64,000 nucleotides of DNA from Phytopythium helicoides (Eukaryota > Oomycota > Peronosporomycetes > Pythiales > Pythiaceae), in assembly GCA_024867545.1 (NCBI GenBank), contig JANFNE010000050.1, positions 310,001 through 374,000 of the forward strand. Reading direction: 5' to 3'. Every line of letters begins with the position of its first letter. Positions within the stretch are counted from its first letter, which is position 1. The position numbers and the translations under genes are program-made. Positions 23,901 through 36,506 of this stretch are shown here, piece after piece. Below the pieces are notes generated by a model that was not told the DNA's origin, did not search any database, and saw only the letters and a list, made by a program, of their open reading frames with translations.

Positions 23901-26900
23901 CACCACTCGACTACTTCGTCCATCGCCTCCCACGCAATGCAGTCGGAACACGGCGAACCATGATCCGGCAGAACGCTTCAGGCTACGGACTCGTACGTGC
24001 CTTCTCCTGCTTGCTGCTTCATTCGGCCATGGATCGGGCGTCACAGACGCCCACCAACACTTGCCGCTCGTCGTGTCTTCGACTCGAAGTGCTCGACGGG
24101 TGCACTTCATTCGGCCACGGAGCCACCACTCGACTACTTCGTCCATCGCCTCCCACGCAATGCAGTCGGAACACGGCGAACCATGATCCGGCAGAACGCT
24201 TCAGGCTACGGACTCGTACGTGCCTTCTCCTGCTTGCTGCTTCATTCGGCCATGGATCGGGCGTCACAGACGCCCACCAACACTTGCCGCTCGTCGTGTC
24301 TTCGACTCGAAGTGCTCGACGGGTGCACTTCATTCGGCCACGGAGCCACCACTCGACTACTTCGTCCATCGCCTCCCACGCAATGCAGTCGGAACACGGC
24401 GAACCATGATCCGGCAGAACGCTTCAGGCTACGGACTCGTACGTGCCTTCTCCTGCTTGCTGCTTCATTCGGCCATGGATCGGGCGTCACAGACGCCCAC
24501 CAACACTTGCCGCTCGTCGTGTCTTCGACTCGAAGTGCTCGACGGGTGCACTTCATTCGGCCACGGAGCCACCACTCGACTACTTCGTCCATCGCCTCCC
24601 ACGCAATGCAGTCGGAACACGGCGAACCATGATCCGGCAGAACGCTTCAGGCTACGGACTCGTACGTGCCTTCTCCTGCTTGCTGCTTCATTCGGCCATG
24701 GATCGGGCGTCACAGACGCCCACCAACACTTGCCGCTCGTCGTGTCTTCGACTCGAAGTGCTCGACGGGTGCACTTCATTCGGCCACGGAGCCACCACTC
24801 GACTACTTCGTCCATCGCCTCCCACGCAATGCAGTCGGAACACGGCGAACCATGATCCGGCAGAACGCTTCAGGCTACGGACTCGTACGTGCCTTCTCCT
24901 GCTTGCTGCTTCATTCGGCCATGGATCGGGCGTCACAGACGCCCACCAACACTTGCCGCTCGTCGTGTCTTCGACTCGAAGTGCTCGACGGGTGCACTTC
25001 ATTCGGCCACGGAGCCACCACTCGACTACTTCGTCCATCGCCTCCCACGCAATGCAGTCGGAACACGGCGAACCATGATCCGGCAGAACGCTTCAGGCTA
25101 CGGACTCGTACGTGCCTTCTCCTGCTTGCTGCTTCATTCGGCCATGGATCGGGCGTCACAGACGCCCACCAACACTTGCCGCTCGTCGTGTCTTCGACTC
25201 GAAGTGCTCGACGGGTGCACTTCATTCGGCCACGGAGCCACCACTCGACTACTTCGTCCATCGCCTCCCACGCAATGCAGTCGGAACACGGCGAACCATG
25301 ATCCGGCAGAACGCTTCAGGCTACGGACTCGTACGTGCCTTCTCCTGCTTGCTGCTTCATTCGGCCATGGATCGGGCGTCACAGACGCCCACCAACACTT
25401 GCCGCTCGTCGTGTCTTCGACTCGAAGTGCTCGACGGGTGCACTTCATTCGGCCACGGAGCCACCACTCGACTACTTCGTCCATCGCCTCCCACGCAATG
25501 CAGTCGGAACACGGCGAACCATGATCCGGCAGAACGCTTCAGGCTACGGACTCGTACGTGCCTTCTCCTGCTTGCTGCTTCATTCGGCCATGGATCGGGC
25601 GTCACAGACGCCCACCAACACTTGCCGCTCGTCGTGTCTTCGACTCGAAGTGCTCGACGGGTGCACTTCATTCGGCCACGGAGCCACCACTCGACTACTT
25701 CGTCCATCGCCTCCCACGCAATGCAGTCGGAACACGGCGAACCATGATCCGGCAGAACGCTTCAGGCTACGGACTCGTACGTGCCTTCTCCTGCTTGCTG
25801 CTTCATTCGGCCATGGATCGGGCGTCACAGACGCCCACCAACACTTGCCGCTCGTCGTGTCTTCGACTCGAAGTGCTCGACGGGTGCACTTCATTCGGCC
25901 ACGGAGCCACCACTCGACTACTTCGTCCATCGCCTCCCACGCAATGCAGTCGGAACACGGCGAACCATGATCCGGCAGAACGCTTCAGGCTACGGACTCG
26001 TACGTGCCTTCTCCTGCTTGCTGCTTCATTCGGCCATGGATCGGGCGTCACAGACGCCCACCAACACTTGCCGCTCGTCGTGTCTTCGACTCGAAGTGCT
26101 CGACGGGTGCACTTCATTCGGCCACGGAGCCACCACTCGACTACTTCGTCCATCGCCTCCCACGCAATGCAGTCGGAACACGGCGAACCATGATCCGGCA
26201 GAACGCTTCAGGCTACGGACTCGTACGTGCCTTCTCCTGCTTGCTGCTTCATTCGGCCATGGATCGGGCGTCACAGACGCCCACCAACACTTGCCGCTCG
26301 TCGTGTCTTCGACTCGAAGTGCTCGACGGGTGCACTTCATTCGGCCACGGAGCCACCACTCGACTACTTCGTCCATCGCCTCCCACGCAATGCAGTCGGA
26401 ACACGGCGAACCATGATCCGGCAGAACGCTTCAGGCTACGGACTCGTACGTGCCTTCTCCTGCTTGCTGCTTCATTCGGCCATGGATCGGGCGTCACAGA
26501 CGCCCACCAACACTTGCCGCTCGTCGTGTCTTCGACTCGAAGTGCTCGACGGGTGCACTTCATTCGGCCACGGAGCCACCACTCGACTACTTCGTCCATC
26601 GCCTCCCACGCAATGCAGTCGGAACACGGCGAACCATGATCCGGCAGAACGCTTCAGGCTACGGACTCGTACGTGCCTTCTCCTGCTTGCTGCTTCATTC
26701 GGCCATGGATCGGGCGTCACAGACGCCCACCAACACTTGCCGCTCGTCGTGTCTTCGACTCGAAGTGCTCGACGGGTGCACTTCATTCGGCCACGGAGCC
26801 ACCACTCGACTACTTCGTCCATCGCCTCCCACGCAATGCAGTCGGAACACGGCGAACCATGATCCGGCAGAACGCTTCAGGCTACGGACTCGTACGTGCC

Positions 26901-29900
26901 TTCTCCTGCTTGCTGCTTCATTCGGCCATGGATCGGGCGTCACAGACGCCCACCAACACTTGCCGCTCGTCGTGTCTTCGACTCGAAGTGCTCGACGGGT
27001 GCACTTCATTCGGCCACGGAGCCACCACTCGACTACTTCGTCCATCGCCTCCCACGCAATGCAGTCGGAACACGGCGAACCATGATCCGGCAGAACGCTT
27101 CAGGCTACGGACTCGTACGTGCCTTCTCCTGCTTGCTGCTTCATTCGGCCATGGATCGGGCGTCACAGACGCCCACCAACACTTGCCGCTCGTCGTGTCT
27201 TCGACTCGAAGTGCTCGACGGGTGCACTTCATTCGGCCACGGAGCCACCACTCGACTACTTCGTCCATCGCCTCCCACGCAATGCAGTCGGAACACGGCG
27301 AACCATGATCCGGCAGAACGCTTCAGGCTACGGACTCGTACGTGCCTTCTCCTGCTTGCTGCTTCATTCGGCCATGGATCGGGCGTCACAGACGCCCACC
27401 AACACTTGCCGCTCGTCGTGTCTTCGACTCGAAGTGCTCGACGGGTGCACTTCATTCGGCCACGGAGCCACCACTCGACTACTTCGTCCATCGCCTCCCA
27501 CGCAATGCAGTCGGAACACGGCGAACCATGATCCGGCAGAACGCTTCAGGCTACGGACTCGTACGTGCCTTCTCCTGCTTGCTGCTTCATTCGGCCATGG
27601 ATCGGGCGTCACAGACGCCCACCAACACTTGCCGCTCGTCGTGTCTTCGACTCGAAGTGCTCGACGGGTGCACTTCATTCGGCCACGGAGCCACCACTCG
27701 ACTACTTCGTCCATCGCCTCCCACGCAATGCAGTCGGAACACGGCGAACCATGATCCGGCAGAACGCTTCAGGCTACGGACTCGTACGTGCCTTCTCCTG
27801 CTTGCTGCTTCATTCGGCCATGGATCGGGCGTCACAGACGCCCACCAACACTTGCCGCTCGTCGTGTCTTCGACTCGAAGTGCTCGACGGGTGCACTTCA
27901 TTCGGCCACGGAGCCACCACTCGACTACTTCGTCCATCGCCTCCCACGCAATGCAGTCGGAACACGGCGAACCATGATCCGGCAGAACGCTTCAGGCTAC
28001 GGACTCGTACGTGCCTTCTCCTGCTTGCTGCTTCATTCGGCCATGGATCGGGCGTCACAGACGCCCACCAACACTTGCCGCTCGTCGTGTCTTCGACTCG
28101 AAGTGCTCGACGGGTGCACTTCATTCGGCCACGGAGCCACCACTCGACTACTTCGTCCATCGCCTCCCACGCAATGCAGTCGGAACACGGCGAACCATGA
28201 TCCGGCAGAACGCTTCAGGCTACGGACTCGTACGTGCCTTCTCCTGCTTGCTGCTTCATTCGGCCATGGATCGGGCGTCACAGACGCCCACCAACACTTG
28301 CCGCTCGTCGTGTCTTCGACTCGAAGTGCTCGACGGGTGCACTTCATTCGGCCACGGAGCCACCACTCGACTACTTCGTCCATCGCCTCCCACGCAATGC
28401 AGTCGGAACACGGCGAACCATGATCCGGCAGAACGCTTCAGGCTACGGACTCGTACGTGCCTTCTCCTGCTTGCTGCTTCATTCGGCCATGGATCGGGCG
28501 TCACAGACGCCCACCAACACTTGCCGCTCGTCGTGTCTTCGACTCGAAGTGCTCGACGGGTGCACTTCATTCGGCCACGGAGCCACCACTCGACTACTTC
28601 GTCCATCGCCTCCCACGCAATGCAGTCGGAACACGGCGAACCATGATCCGGCAGAACGCTTCAGGCTACGGACTCGTACGTGCCTTCTCCTGCTTGCTGC
28701 TTCATTCGGCCATGGATCGGGCGTCACAGACGCCCACCAACACTTGCCGCTCGTCGTGTCTTCGACTCGAAGTGCTCGACGGGTGCACTTCATTCGGCCA
28801 CGGAGCCACCACTCGACTACTTCGTCCATCGCCTCCCACGCAATGCAGTCGGAACACGGCGAACCATGATCCGGCAGAACGCTTCAGGCTACGGACTCGT
28901 ACGTGCCTTCTCCTGCTTGCTGCTTCATTCGGCCATGGATCGGGCGTCACAGACGCCCACCAACACTTGCCGCTCGTCGTGTCTTCGACTCGAAGTGCTC
29001 GACGGGTGCACTTCATTCGGCCACGGAGCCACCACTCGACTACTTCGTCCATCGCCTCCCACGCAATGCAGTCGGAACACGGCGAACCATGATCCGGCAG
29101 AACGCTTCAGGCTACGGACTCGTACGTGCCTTCTCCTGCTTGCTGCTTCATTCGGCCATGGATCGGGCGTCACAGACGCCCACCAACACTTGCCGCTCGT
29201 CGTGTCTTCGACTCGAAGTGCTCGACGGGTGCACTTCATTCGGCCACGGAGCCACCACTCGACTACTTCGTCCATCACCTCCCACGCAATGCAGTCGGAA
29301 CACGGCGAACCATGATCCGGCAGAACGCTTCAGGCTACGGACTCGTACGTGCCTTCTCCTGCTTGCTGCTTCATTCGGCCATGGATCGGGCGTCACAGAC
29401 GCCCACCAACACTTGCCGCTCGTCGTGTCTTCGACTCGAAGTGCTCGACGGGTGCACTTCATTCGGCCACGGAGCCACCACTCGACTACTTCGTCCATCG
29501 CCTCCCACGCAATGCAGTCGGAATACGGCGAACCATGATCCGGCAGAACGCTTCAGGCTACGGACTCGTACGTGCCTTCTCCTGCTTGCTGTTTCATTCG
29601 GCCATGGATCGGGCGTCACAGACGCCCACCAACACTTGCCGCTCGTCGTGTCTTCGACTCGAAGTGCTCGACGGGTGCACTTCATTCGGCCACGGAGCCA
29701 CCACTCGACTACTTCGTCCATCGCCTCCCACGCAATGCAGTCGGAACACGGCGAACCATGATCCGGCAGAACGCTTCAGGCTACGGACTCGTACGTGCCT
29801 TCTCCTGCTTGCTGCTTCATTCGGCCATGGATCGGGCGTCACAGACGCCCACCAACACTTGCCGCTCGTCGTGTCTTCGACTCGAAGTGCTCGACGGGTG

Positions 29901-30645
29901 CACTTCATTCGGCCACGGAGCCACCACTCGACTACTTCGTCCATCGCCTCCCACGCAATGCAGTCGGAACACGGCGAACCATGATCCGGCAGAACGCTTC
30001 AGGCTACGGACTCGTACGTGCCTTCTCCTGCTTGCTGCTTCATTCGGCCATGGATCGGGCGTCACAGACGCCCACCAACACTTGCCGCTCGTCGTGTCTT
30101 CGACTCGAAGTGCTCGACGGGTGCACTTCATTCGGCCACGGAGCCACCACTCGACTACTTCGTCCATCGCCTCCCACGCAATGCAGTCGGAACACGGCGA
30201 ACCATGATCCGGCAGAACGCTTCAGGCTACGGACTCGTACGTGCCTTCTCCTGCTTGCTGTTTCATTCGGCCATGGATCGGGCGTCACAGACGCCCACCA
30301 ACACTTGCCGCTCGTCGTGTCTTCGACTCGAAGTGCTCGACGGGTGCACTTCATTCGGCCACGGAGCCACCACTCGACTACTTCGTCCATCACCTCCCAC
30401 GCAATGCAGTCGGAACACGGCGAACCATGATCCGGCAGAACGCTTCAGGCTACGGACTCGTACGTGCCTTCTCCTGCTTGCTGCTTCATTCGGCCATGGA
30501 TCGGGCGTCACAGACGCCCACCAACACTTGCCGCTCGTCGTGTCTTCGACTCGAAGTGCTCGACGGGTGCACTTCATTCGGCCACGGAGCCACCACTCGA
30601 CTACTTCGTCCATCGCCTCCCACGCAATGCAGTCGGAACACGGCG
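11901..30645. repeat. 223-bp satellite array, left part (84 units + 13 bp)
   Basis: This is a head-to-tail tandem array with an exact 223-bp period; the first unit is 11,901-12,123. The unit has 80 C, 55 G, 47 T and 41 A on the plus strand (60.5% GC). Most copies are identical. Rare point variants recur: CATCACC for CATCGCC (9 units: 17,457; three at 20.4-20.8 kb; three at 22.8-23.5 kb; 29,276; 30,391), CTGTTTC for CTGCTTC (29,592 and 30,261), TTGTTGC at ~14.87 and ~22.68 kb, and singletons at 22,204 and 29,523. Because 223 = 3x74+1, long overlapping frames recur every unit (211 codons on plus, 116 on minus); they are a by-product of the repeat. The array stops at unit base 13, where the retroelement is inserted. 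Confidence 0.98.
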
Positions 30646-30733
30646 ATTTCCGCCTTTTGCTATCGCGCTTGGGGGCTGCAAGGATCATCCATTAGGAGCA
30701 TTAAGAGCCTCCAGCCTGGGTGTGGCGTGGAGG
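30646..30733 (-). repeat. Split direct repeat B2 (3' end of element)
   Basis: This 88-bp block is the 3' copy of B1. Its outer edge (ATTTCC in plus orientation) directly follows satellite base 30,645. Confidence 0.93.
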
Positions 30734-30734
30734 G

Positions 30735-30883
30735 TATCGAGAAGGAAAATGAACAATCCTGCAAACTACAACTACTTGCTATGGAGAGGCGCCGACTTGT
30801 AACCGACGTAGTGTCCCTTGGGGAGGCAACGAAGCGCTTCCGCTGCAACGGAAAACTGGCCTCCTCCTCCGCAGCAGACCTGC
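30735..30883 (-). repeat. Split direct repeat A2
   Basis: This 149-bp block is the 3' copy of A1 (36,358-36,506), lying between B1 and B2. Its junction with B1 (CCTGC then ATTTCC) represents the sequence expected at the joint of a circular intermediate. Confidence 0.93.
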
Positions 30884-30971
30884 ATTTCCGCCTTTTGCTA
30901 TCGCGCTTGGGGGCTGCAAGGATCATCCATTAGGAGCATTAGGAGCCTCCAGCCTGGGTGTGGCGTGGAGG
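30884..30971 (-). repeat. Split direct repeat B1
   Basis: This 88-bp block is repeated at 30,646-30,733 with one visible mismatch (TTAGGAG versus TTAAGAG). The last codons of the YR gene lie inside it. Confidence 0.93.
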
Positions 30972-32063
30972 TACCCCCACTCGACGAAGTCGCTCTTGAT
31001 GGTCCTGAGCCTGCCTGCCGTTTGTTCCCGCCATTCGCGCTGATAGCGTGCTGATAGTGATCTCGTCCATTCGGGCATATTGCTCATAGCAGTCGGATGA
31101 CCATCTACCGAAATGTTTGATAGCAAGTCTGTCGACGCCTTCTCGAAATAGCGCTGTCGCGCCACCGCTTCTGAAAGAATGGGTTCCGAACTGCGTGTCA
31201 TCCTCTCCAGCGTCGCGCGCTGCTTTCTTTATTGCGGCCGTCATATCATCGGCTGTCAGAGGGATACCCTTGGCTACGCTGCAAAGTAAATCTGTGCGTT
31301 CCAGCCTAACACGTTTACCGTGTTGTGTGAGGAACCAGGCTGCTTGTACTGGGCATAGCCACTTCGAGTGTGATCGCTCAAGCGTGCGAGTCGTGCCTGC
31401 TCCTCGCTGGTCGGTCTTGCTTCCACGGAGATGGATTTTGACAGAGTGCGCGTGGGTTTTGGTCGTGGCAACGTCGCCCTCGATGGTCCAGAGTGTCACG
31501 TCGCCCAGACTCAGAGCGTATTGCTTGGTTCGACCGTGGTCCGCGAGGTACTCTGATCGGCGGAGCAAAAAGAAATAGCCCAAGACCGCAGCCCCCCAGA
31601 GAACGCGGTCTCGGGAAATATTGAAGTTGCAGTTGGTGCGTAAGCGACGGAGAATGAGGATTGTGATTGGTCTCTTCCTGCTTGGAGGTGGCGACAACCG
31701 AGACATCCCTTGCAAGGCCAGTTGGTGGTCGGGCTCAATGTGGGGACTGAAACCTCGGAATCGCTTATGATACCACCCAACGTTGCCAATTTTGGACAGT
31801 ATGGTCGAGGCAGAGTTTCCCTTTTTGAAGCCCGGTCGTGGTTGCCAGCACCATACTGCGAATGCGATGAGTTGTTTTGAAGCTTCGCGTCGGTCTGTCG
31901 ACAGCCACTTGGACCTACCCTCGTGATTGCACCATTCTGTCCATTGCTTCCATGTGGCTGAGTATTTGCGATGGCTTGAGTCGGCCAGTGCGCAGGCTTG
32001 TAGTGATTCGAGAATGTTTTGTAGATCCTGCGAAGTGTGGTAGGTACTTTGGTCTGTTGCCAC
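30939..32063 (-). CDS. Tyrosine recombinase of the YR retroelement
   Basis: The uninterrupted 374-codon frame covers a SAM-like N-terminal domain and a catalytic domain. The catalytic residues are visible: Arg in LLRRSEY (~169), HSFRSGG (His295, Arg298), GRW (W321), and Tyr326 or Tyr329 in CYEQYAR. The enzyme would integrate a circular DNA copy. The frame opens with GTG rather than ATG, directly after RNase H in a different frame, so the protein may have been produced as an RT-RH-YR fusion or by frameshifting. This is the only intact-looking reading frame in the element. Its last ~11 codons fall within split repeat B1. Confidence 0.88.
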   Translation of the reverse strand: MATDQSTYHTSQDLQNILESLQACALADSSHRKYSATWKQWTEWCNHEGRSKWLSTDRREASKQLIAFAVWCWQPRPGFKKGNSASTILSKIGNVGWYHKRFRGFSPHIEPDHQLALQGMSRLSPPPSRKRPITILILRRLRTNCNFNISRDRVLWGAAVLGYFFLLRRSEYLADHGRTKQYALSLGDVTLWTIEGDVATTKTHAHSVKIHLRGSKTDQRGAGTTRTLERSHSKWLCPVQAAWFLTQHGKRVRLERTDLLCSVAKGIPLTADDMTAAIKKAARDAGEDDTQFGTHSFRSGGATALFREGVDRLAIKHFGRWSSDCYEQYARMDEITISTLSARMAGTNGRQAQDHQERLRRVGVPPRHTQAGGS

Positions 32064-32099
32064 GAACGAGATATGTTAGTCCAATAAGTGCTATGCGGT

Positions 32100-34071
32100 G
32101 ATGACCATGCTCTCGACCCAGCGTCTGCGGCGGTGTTGATGGCTCCCGGGAGGTGGCATGGATTGATTCTGAATCGATACTTGATTTCCGCAAAGCCAAT
32201 AGCGCGAATCATTTCTTGCGCGAAGGGATTATCGCTGCTCATCGAGTCAACCCACGAGACTGCGCTGCGGTTGTCGGACCATGATCGCACGGATGTGATT
32301 TTTGTTGGTGATCCAGGAGCCCAGGTACGTCCCCATATCGTTGATGCGAGTGCAATGCAAAATAGTTCGCGAACATTGATTGTGAACCCATGACAGTCTG
32401 CTGCTGAAGTGATCCAATTCACTTCGTCTGAATCGAATTTGACTTGAATGAATCGGTGGCGAGCGGGATCTATGACAACGAGGCCAGTATTGGAGGCGTC
32501 CATGTACAAGTGGACATCGGGCTCAAGGTCTTGCCATAGTAGCCGGGTAGGAATCCCGCTCCAGTCGCCGACAGTGAGAATGCGTTCGAACCAGTCGAGA
32601 TCTTGCCTTAGCGCGGGCGAAACGTCTATGCGGCCTCGCCGGGGGGCTCGTTTGCACGCGGCATGAACTCGTTGGAAGAATGGACGTGCAGACGGTAGGC
32701 AAATACACACATGGCGTAGGCTCCCTAGGAGACACTCGAGGTCGTGACGAGATGCTTTGTATCGTTTCTGCAGTTGATGAACTCGATTCAGAGCCTTCTT
32801 AATCTTGGTCGTTGGCATTGATACCGTTCGTGCGGAAGTATCAAAGTTTAGTCCAAGAACCTCGATCTGCGTGCTCCAAGTTGAGAATTTTTCTTCGTTG
32901 ATGGCTCTAGGTCCAAGAATGGCCATCATTGCGAGACGAAGTGTTGTCTCGGCTGCTTCAAGCCTGCTGGGAGTGGCTGGTTCGATCAGTACGTGGTCGT
33001 CAACCCACTCCTACGGGTAAAACGCTTCGTTGTCGTCAATTGTACCACCGCTAATTGACGCAGGCGATTCTCGGCCGAGTAACCACGATATTGCACCCCC
33101 GAACGCAGCGTAATAGGGCGGAGACCCTGTCCAACCAAATGGGGCTGTCATGTCGAATATTAGGGCGTTGTGCTCCGGTACTTGAGCACCCATCGAGCGA
33201 ACAGCTGAGCTTGCTAGCATGACATGACGGAAGGCGCCCTTTACGTCTCCCTTGAGGATGCACACGCTGACGCCTGGGTATTTGTCCGCGCATTCATCAA
33301 TCCGTCGGGCAAGCGCTGAGATTGGCTTGTAATCGCATTCTGGAAGCATTGTTTAGCCGAAAAATCGTTCGTCGAGCCTCCTTGGGGAAAAGATAAATCG
33401 TGGATAAGCCGTACTGTTTGGTTTGCGCCAGCGTCCTTCTTGGGAACGGCTCCGAACGGGCTGATTTGGATATTCGGCCAACACTTCAGTACATTGGAGT
33501 CAACAACGAGGTATTGCCCGGCCGCTTGACCTTTGCTGATGCTCTGCACGACTTGATCAAGGTGCCGTCGAGCAGAGTTGTGGTTTGGTGGACGATTGAC
33601 TTGCCTTGATTGTGGACACAGCCACTCGGGTTGGACGCCTTCCGACGCGGATTCAAGAATGAGATCGCGATGTTTGTACCCGTTCAGGAGCCACGCTAGT
33701 CGCGAGGGGACGAGAGCCTTGTTGGGACGTCGGTCCGTGGCAGTCTGACCTCGTGTCAGCTCAACGATGTCCTCAAGGGTAAATCGGTTGACTATCGCCA
33801 GATGTGATAAAGCTGATTGCTTGGATTTATCCAGCTGATGTGGGGGCGCCTCAGAGACCGCGGTGGTTGGCCATACGATACCGTGCATCCGGAGCACAGA
33901 TGATAGATGTGTGTCTCGAAGCTTTTCTGCTTCTTTGAGCTCCGACTCCAGTGCCCGCTGGACTACTCTCCATTTTGGGATCGCGTCCTCGCAGCCTCTC
34001 TCGTTTGTAAGATTTTGTTTCGATTTTTGCTCCTGCTTATGCCGTACAGGTGACGTAGCGGTAAGTAGCAA
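32100..34071 (-). pseudogene. Reverse transcriptase-RNase H of the YR retroelement, broken
   Basis: The RT N-terminal part (34,071 to ~33,350) ends with FGAVPKKD and RLIHDLSFPQGG, typical of the DIRS RT fingers. A frame change near 33,350 leads to the next block (ISALARRIDE, LKGDVKGAFRH, FGWTGSPPYY). A TAG codon at 33,011-33,013 then interrupts the same frame just before the catalytic WVDDH motif (YxDD equivalent). Downstream, the RNase H domain shows LYMDAS, NVREL, WSDNRSAV and NTAADAGSRAW, which supply the four acidic residues. So all domains are present, but one frameshift and one nonsense codon prevent a full-length product. RNase H ends near 32,110; open codons beyond that overlap YR in another frame and are not real. 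Confidence 0.85.
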
Positions 34072-34396
34072 TTCCCCGTCCGGGTAGGCAGTTGAGCTCG
34101 GTTGATCTGACGCTGGATGCGAGATCGTTAGTTCTGAACTCGACCAGAGCTATGCGAATGGTGCGTGGCGCTGCGTGCGCCGCTGTTTTCCCGCTGGGTG
34201 CGGGACGGATATGTGATCGAGCTGGATGCTCTTGTCGTTGTTGACAGGCGTGCGTTTGCAAGAGTCCCTGGGGTTTCGTATTCGTGGTATGCGGTTTTCG
34301 TTACGATACCTTGTTCAAACTCGGGTCGCCTGGGCTTGCGACCCTGCTGGCTTCACTCCATACGTGGTTGTGACCGCATGCCACCAAGCGAAGATT

Positions 34397-36240
34397 CTAT
34401 GTATTGCCGAACCTTTTGATGTATGAAGTCGGGCCAGAAGTGCAGACGGTCTTGAAATTGCACCGGTCAGGATCACGCGAGCGGCATCCGCGTTTGGAGA
34501 GGAAATGGAGACATACTTCGGCCTCGCCACGCTTGGGAATTTTCTCGACCACCTCAGGAGGTATCTTTCGCTCATGTTTCGCCAGATTGGCTGGTAGCTG
34601 CGTTAGTCTAGGTGCGCGTGGCTGTATTGCTGGCGCAGATTGCCGCTTGTTGAGTATTGCTATCAAGAGACTATGGACTTCGGGATTTTGCACAGGAGAA
34701 TCTTCTACCAACGCCTTCCCGGGTGTCGGTCGCATTATTAAGATCCTGGACAACTGCGCATCGATAGTCATGCAGAACGGAGTCGATCCAGAGTACGACG
34801 GTAGGGAGGTCGGACGGATATAGTTGCTCCCATCCCTCTAGATCCATGACAAAAGAATTGAGGGCCCCGGCGACCTGGCATGTGATGGAGTCGCACATGT
34901 GGCTTGTATAGTCAGAAAGCATCTCGTCGCCGCGCCAAGGTTGGCCCACGAGCTTGGTGACGGAGGTGACGGTGCAGGTGCCGAGTAGTCGGAGCACAGG
35001 CTTGCGGAACTGCTTGCGTTTGAGATTTTGTCGAGGAAACCGATTCGCTTGAAGTGCATAATTGACAGCCCGCGGCCAAATTGAAGGTCGTACACGCGTG
35101 CCAACACTCCCGGATGCCACGCCATGCTCACTGTCGGGTGCGACAAGACAAATTCCAAGAAACCATCACTGGACTTACCGACAAGGCTGTGAGCAGTAAC
35201 CACTCGATGGATTCTTTCTTGCTCCTGGCTCGGCGTGAACGCGGTCCTAGAGCGCTTAGAGGGTGGTGGCGCTGTCTCTGACTCCTCGGACGGGGGTATA
35301 CACCGCTTTGTTGGTCCTGCCTTGTGCTGGGAGAGGAAATACTCTAAGAGGTGCGGTTTATGTTGGCGGATCAGCTCAATGAATTGAATCTCCTCGTCGA
35401 GTGTCGTACAGTTCGCCTCTTGCCTTGAGGATTGACGTCGAGCTTCTTCTGTGGAGCCTTTGCCACGACTGACAATGACTGTCCTTGAGCTCTCGGGGAA
35501 GTTGCCGGTGCGTGTGCGGCTCCGTTTTCTTCTTCACCACCGGCGTCCTGGTCGTCGTCATCATCGATTAGTGGATCGAAAAGGCTATCGTCTTCGCTTG
35601 TCGGGGATTGACCGGCAAGGTTTGGTCGAGGCTCGTCGCAGAACGAATTGCCTAGAGCAGCATCCGTGCCCCTAGGAGTGGCGGCACCGCCGTCGGAGTA
35701 AAATACATAGCGGAGCACGTATGCCAGCGATACTGTGCGTTTGAGGCCGGTCGCTGGATCTATCCACGATGCTTGGTATCCCTCCAGATTGTCCAGCTCA
35801 GCAGCCAGTTCACGGAGGTGAGCAGGTTGAAGTGGCCGACCGTGCTGGCCAGATATCGCGCGTGACAGTATCTCCTCCTGCAGCTCGTCCAGTCGTGTCG
35901 TTGGCCATGTTCGATGAGCCCATCGCCGCACTCCTAAAGCGATTGCCGCCAGTGGATACACTTCCCCCACCAACCGCGTAGGCTCGACTCGCTTCTCTCC
36001 CTCTCTGGTGGACACCATGACGGCAGCACCGTCGTATCCGACAACTTGCCCGTACAGAGTGGAACCGCGGACCGTAAATCGAACAGCCTTTCGCAGCCAC
36101 GTACCGGCTTGCGTCCGAGTGGCGTCGTCGTCTGCGACCACACGTTGTGCTGCAACGGCCGCGGGGACAACGACGACACGACTTGGTGAGACCGAAATGG
36201 GCTTGACGCTGACATTCGACCTTTTGACGCTGACCACCAC
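34397..36240 (-). pseudogene. Gag-like ORF of the YR retroelement, frame-broken
   Basis: The first open segment (36,240-35,371, 289 codons) has an acidic patch (DDDDDQDAGGEEE) and a Lys/Arg-rich end. A protein-like continuation follows in another frame near 35,390 (IELIRQHKPHLLEYF), shifts again near 35,030 and again near 34,740, so at least three frame breaks lie in about 0.7 kb. The last segment carries a C-x8-C-x7-C cluster (CLHFLSKRGCRSRDPDRC), typical of DIRS/Ngaro Gag zinc fingers. The position where the expected fourth ligand (His) would sit is Thr, so the finger looks incomplete. No ATG opens the first segment; upstream codons stay open to a TAA, so the true start is uncertain. Confidence 0.7.
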
Positions 36241-36357
36241 GGCATAGAAGGAGACATCGAGTTTGCCCCCGACATCTTCGGGGTGGAGCAGAAGATGTGT
36301 TCCGTGCCGACCGTCATCGAGCTTGTTCGCGAGGAGAGTTAAGGCTTGGCCTTAGGT

Positions 36358-36506
36358 TATCGAAAAGGAAAATGAACCATCCTGCAAACTACAACTACTT
36401 GCTATGGAGAGGCGCCGACTTGTAACCGACGTAGTGTCCCTTGGGGAGGCAACGAAGCGCTTCCGCTGCAACGGAAAACTGGCCTCCTCCTCCGCAGCAG
36501 ACCTGC
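36358..36506 (-). repeat. Split direct repeat A1 (5' end of element)
   Basis: This 149-bp block at the sense 5' end is almost identical to 30,735-30,883. Visible differences are A/G in CGAAAAGG versus CGAGAAGG and C/A in AACCATCC versus AACAATCC. Its outer edge (ACCTGC) abuts the satellite. Confidence 0.93.

Larger units (their letters stand above)
30646..36506 (-). mobile_element. Ngaro/PAT-type tyrosine-recombinase retrotransposon, decayed, inserted in the satellite
   Basis: This 5,861-bp element interrupts the array exactly between CGGCG and AACC of one unit, with no target-site duplication. Its genes lie on the minus strand in the order gag, RT-RNase H, YR. The ends carry split direct repeats: in sense direction A1 (36,506-36,358), ORFs, B1 (30,971-30,884), A2 (30,883-30,735), B2 (30,733-30,646). 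This A1-ORFs-B1-A2-B2 order is the hallmark of Ngaro/PAT elements in the DIRS order and fits integration of a circular form by a tyrosine recombinase, which leaves no target duplication. The gag and RT regions carry frame breaks and a nonsense codon, so this copy is not autonomous. A1 and A2 differ at few positions and B1 and B2 at one, so insertion looks recent relative to ORF decay, or the source was already decayed. Confidence 0.92.

Noticed and set aside
31511..32100. C-terminal half of the 472-codon minus-strand frame as part of RNase H
   Set aside because: The tyrosine recombinase occupies this stretch in another frame; the RNase H motifs end near 32,110.
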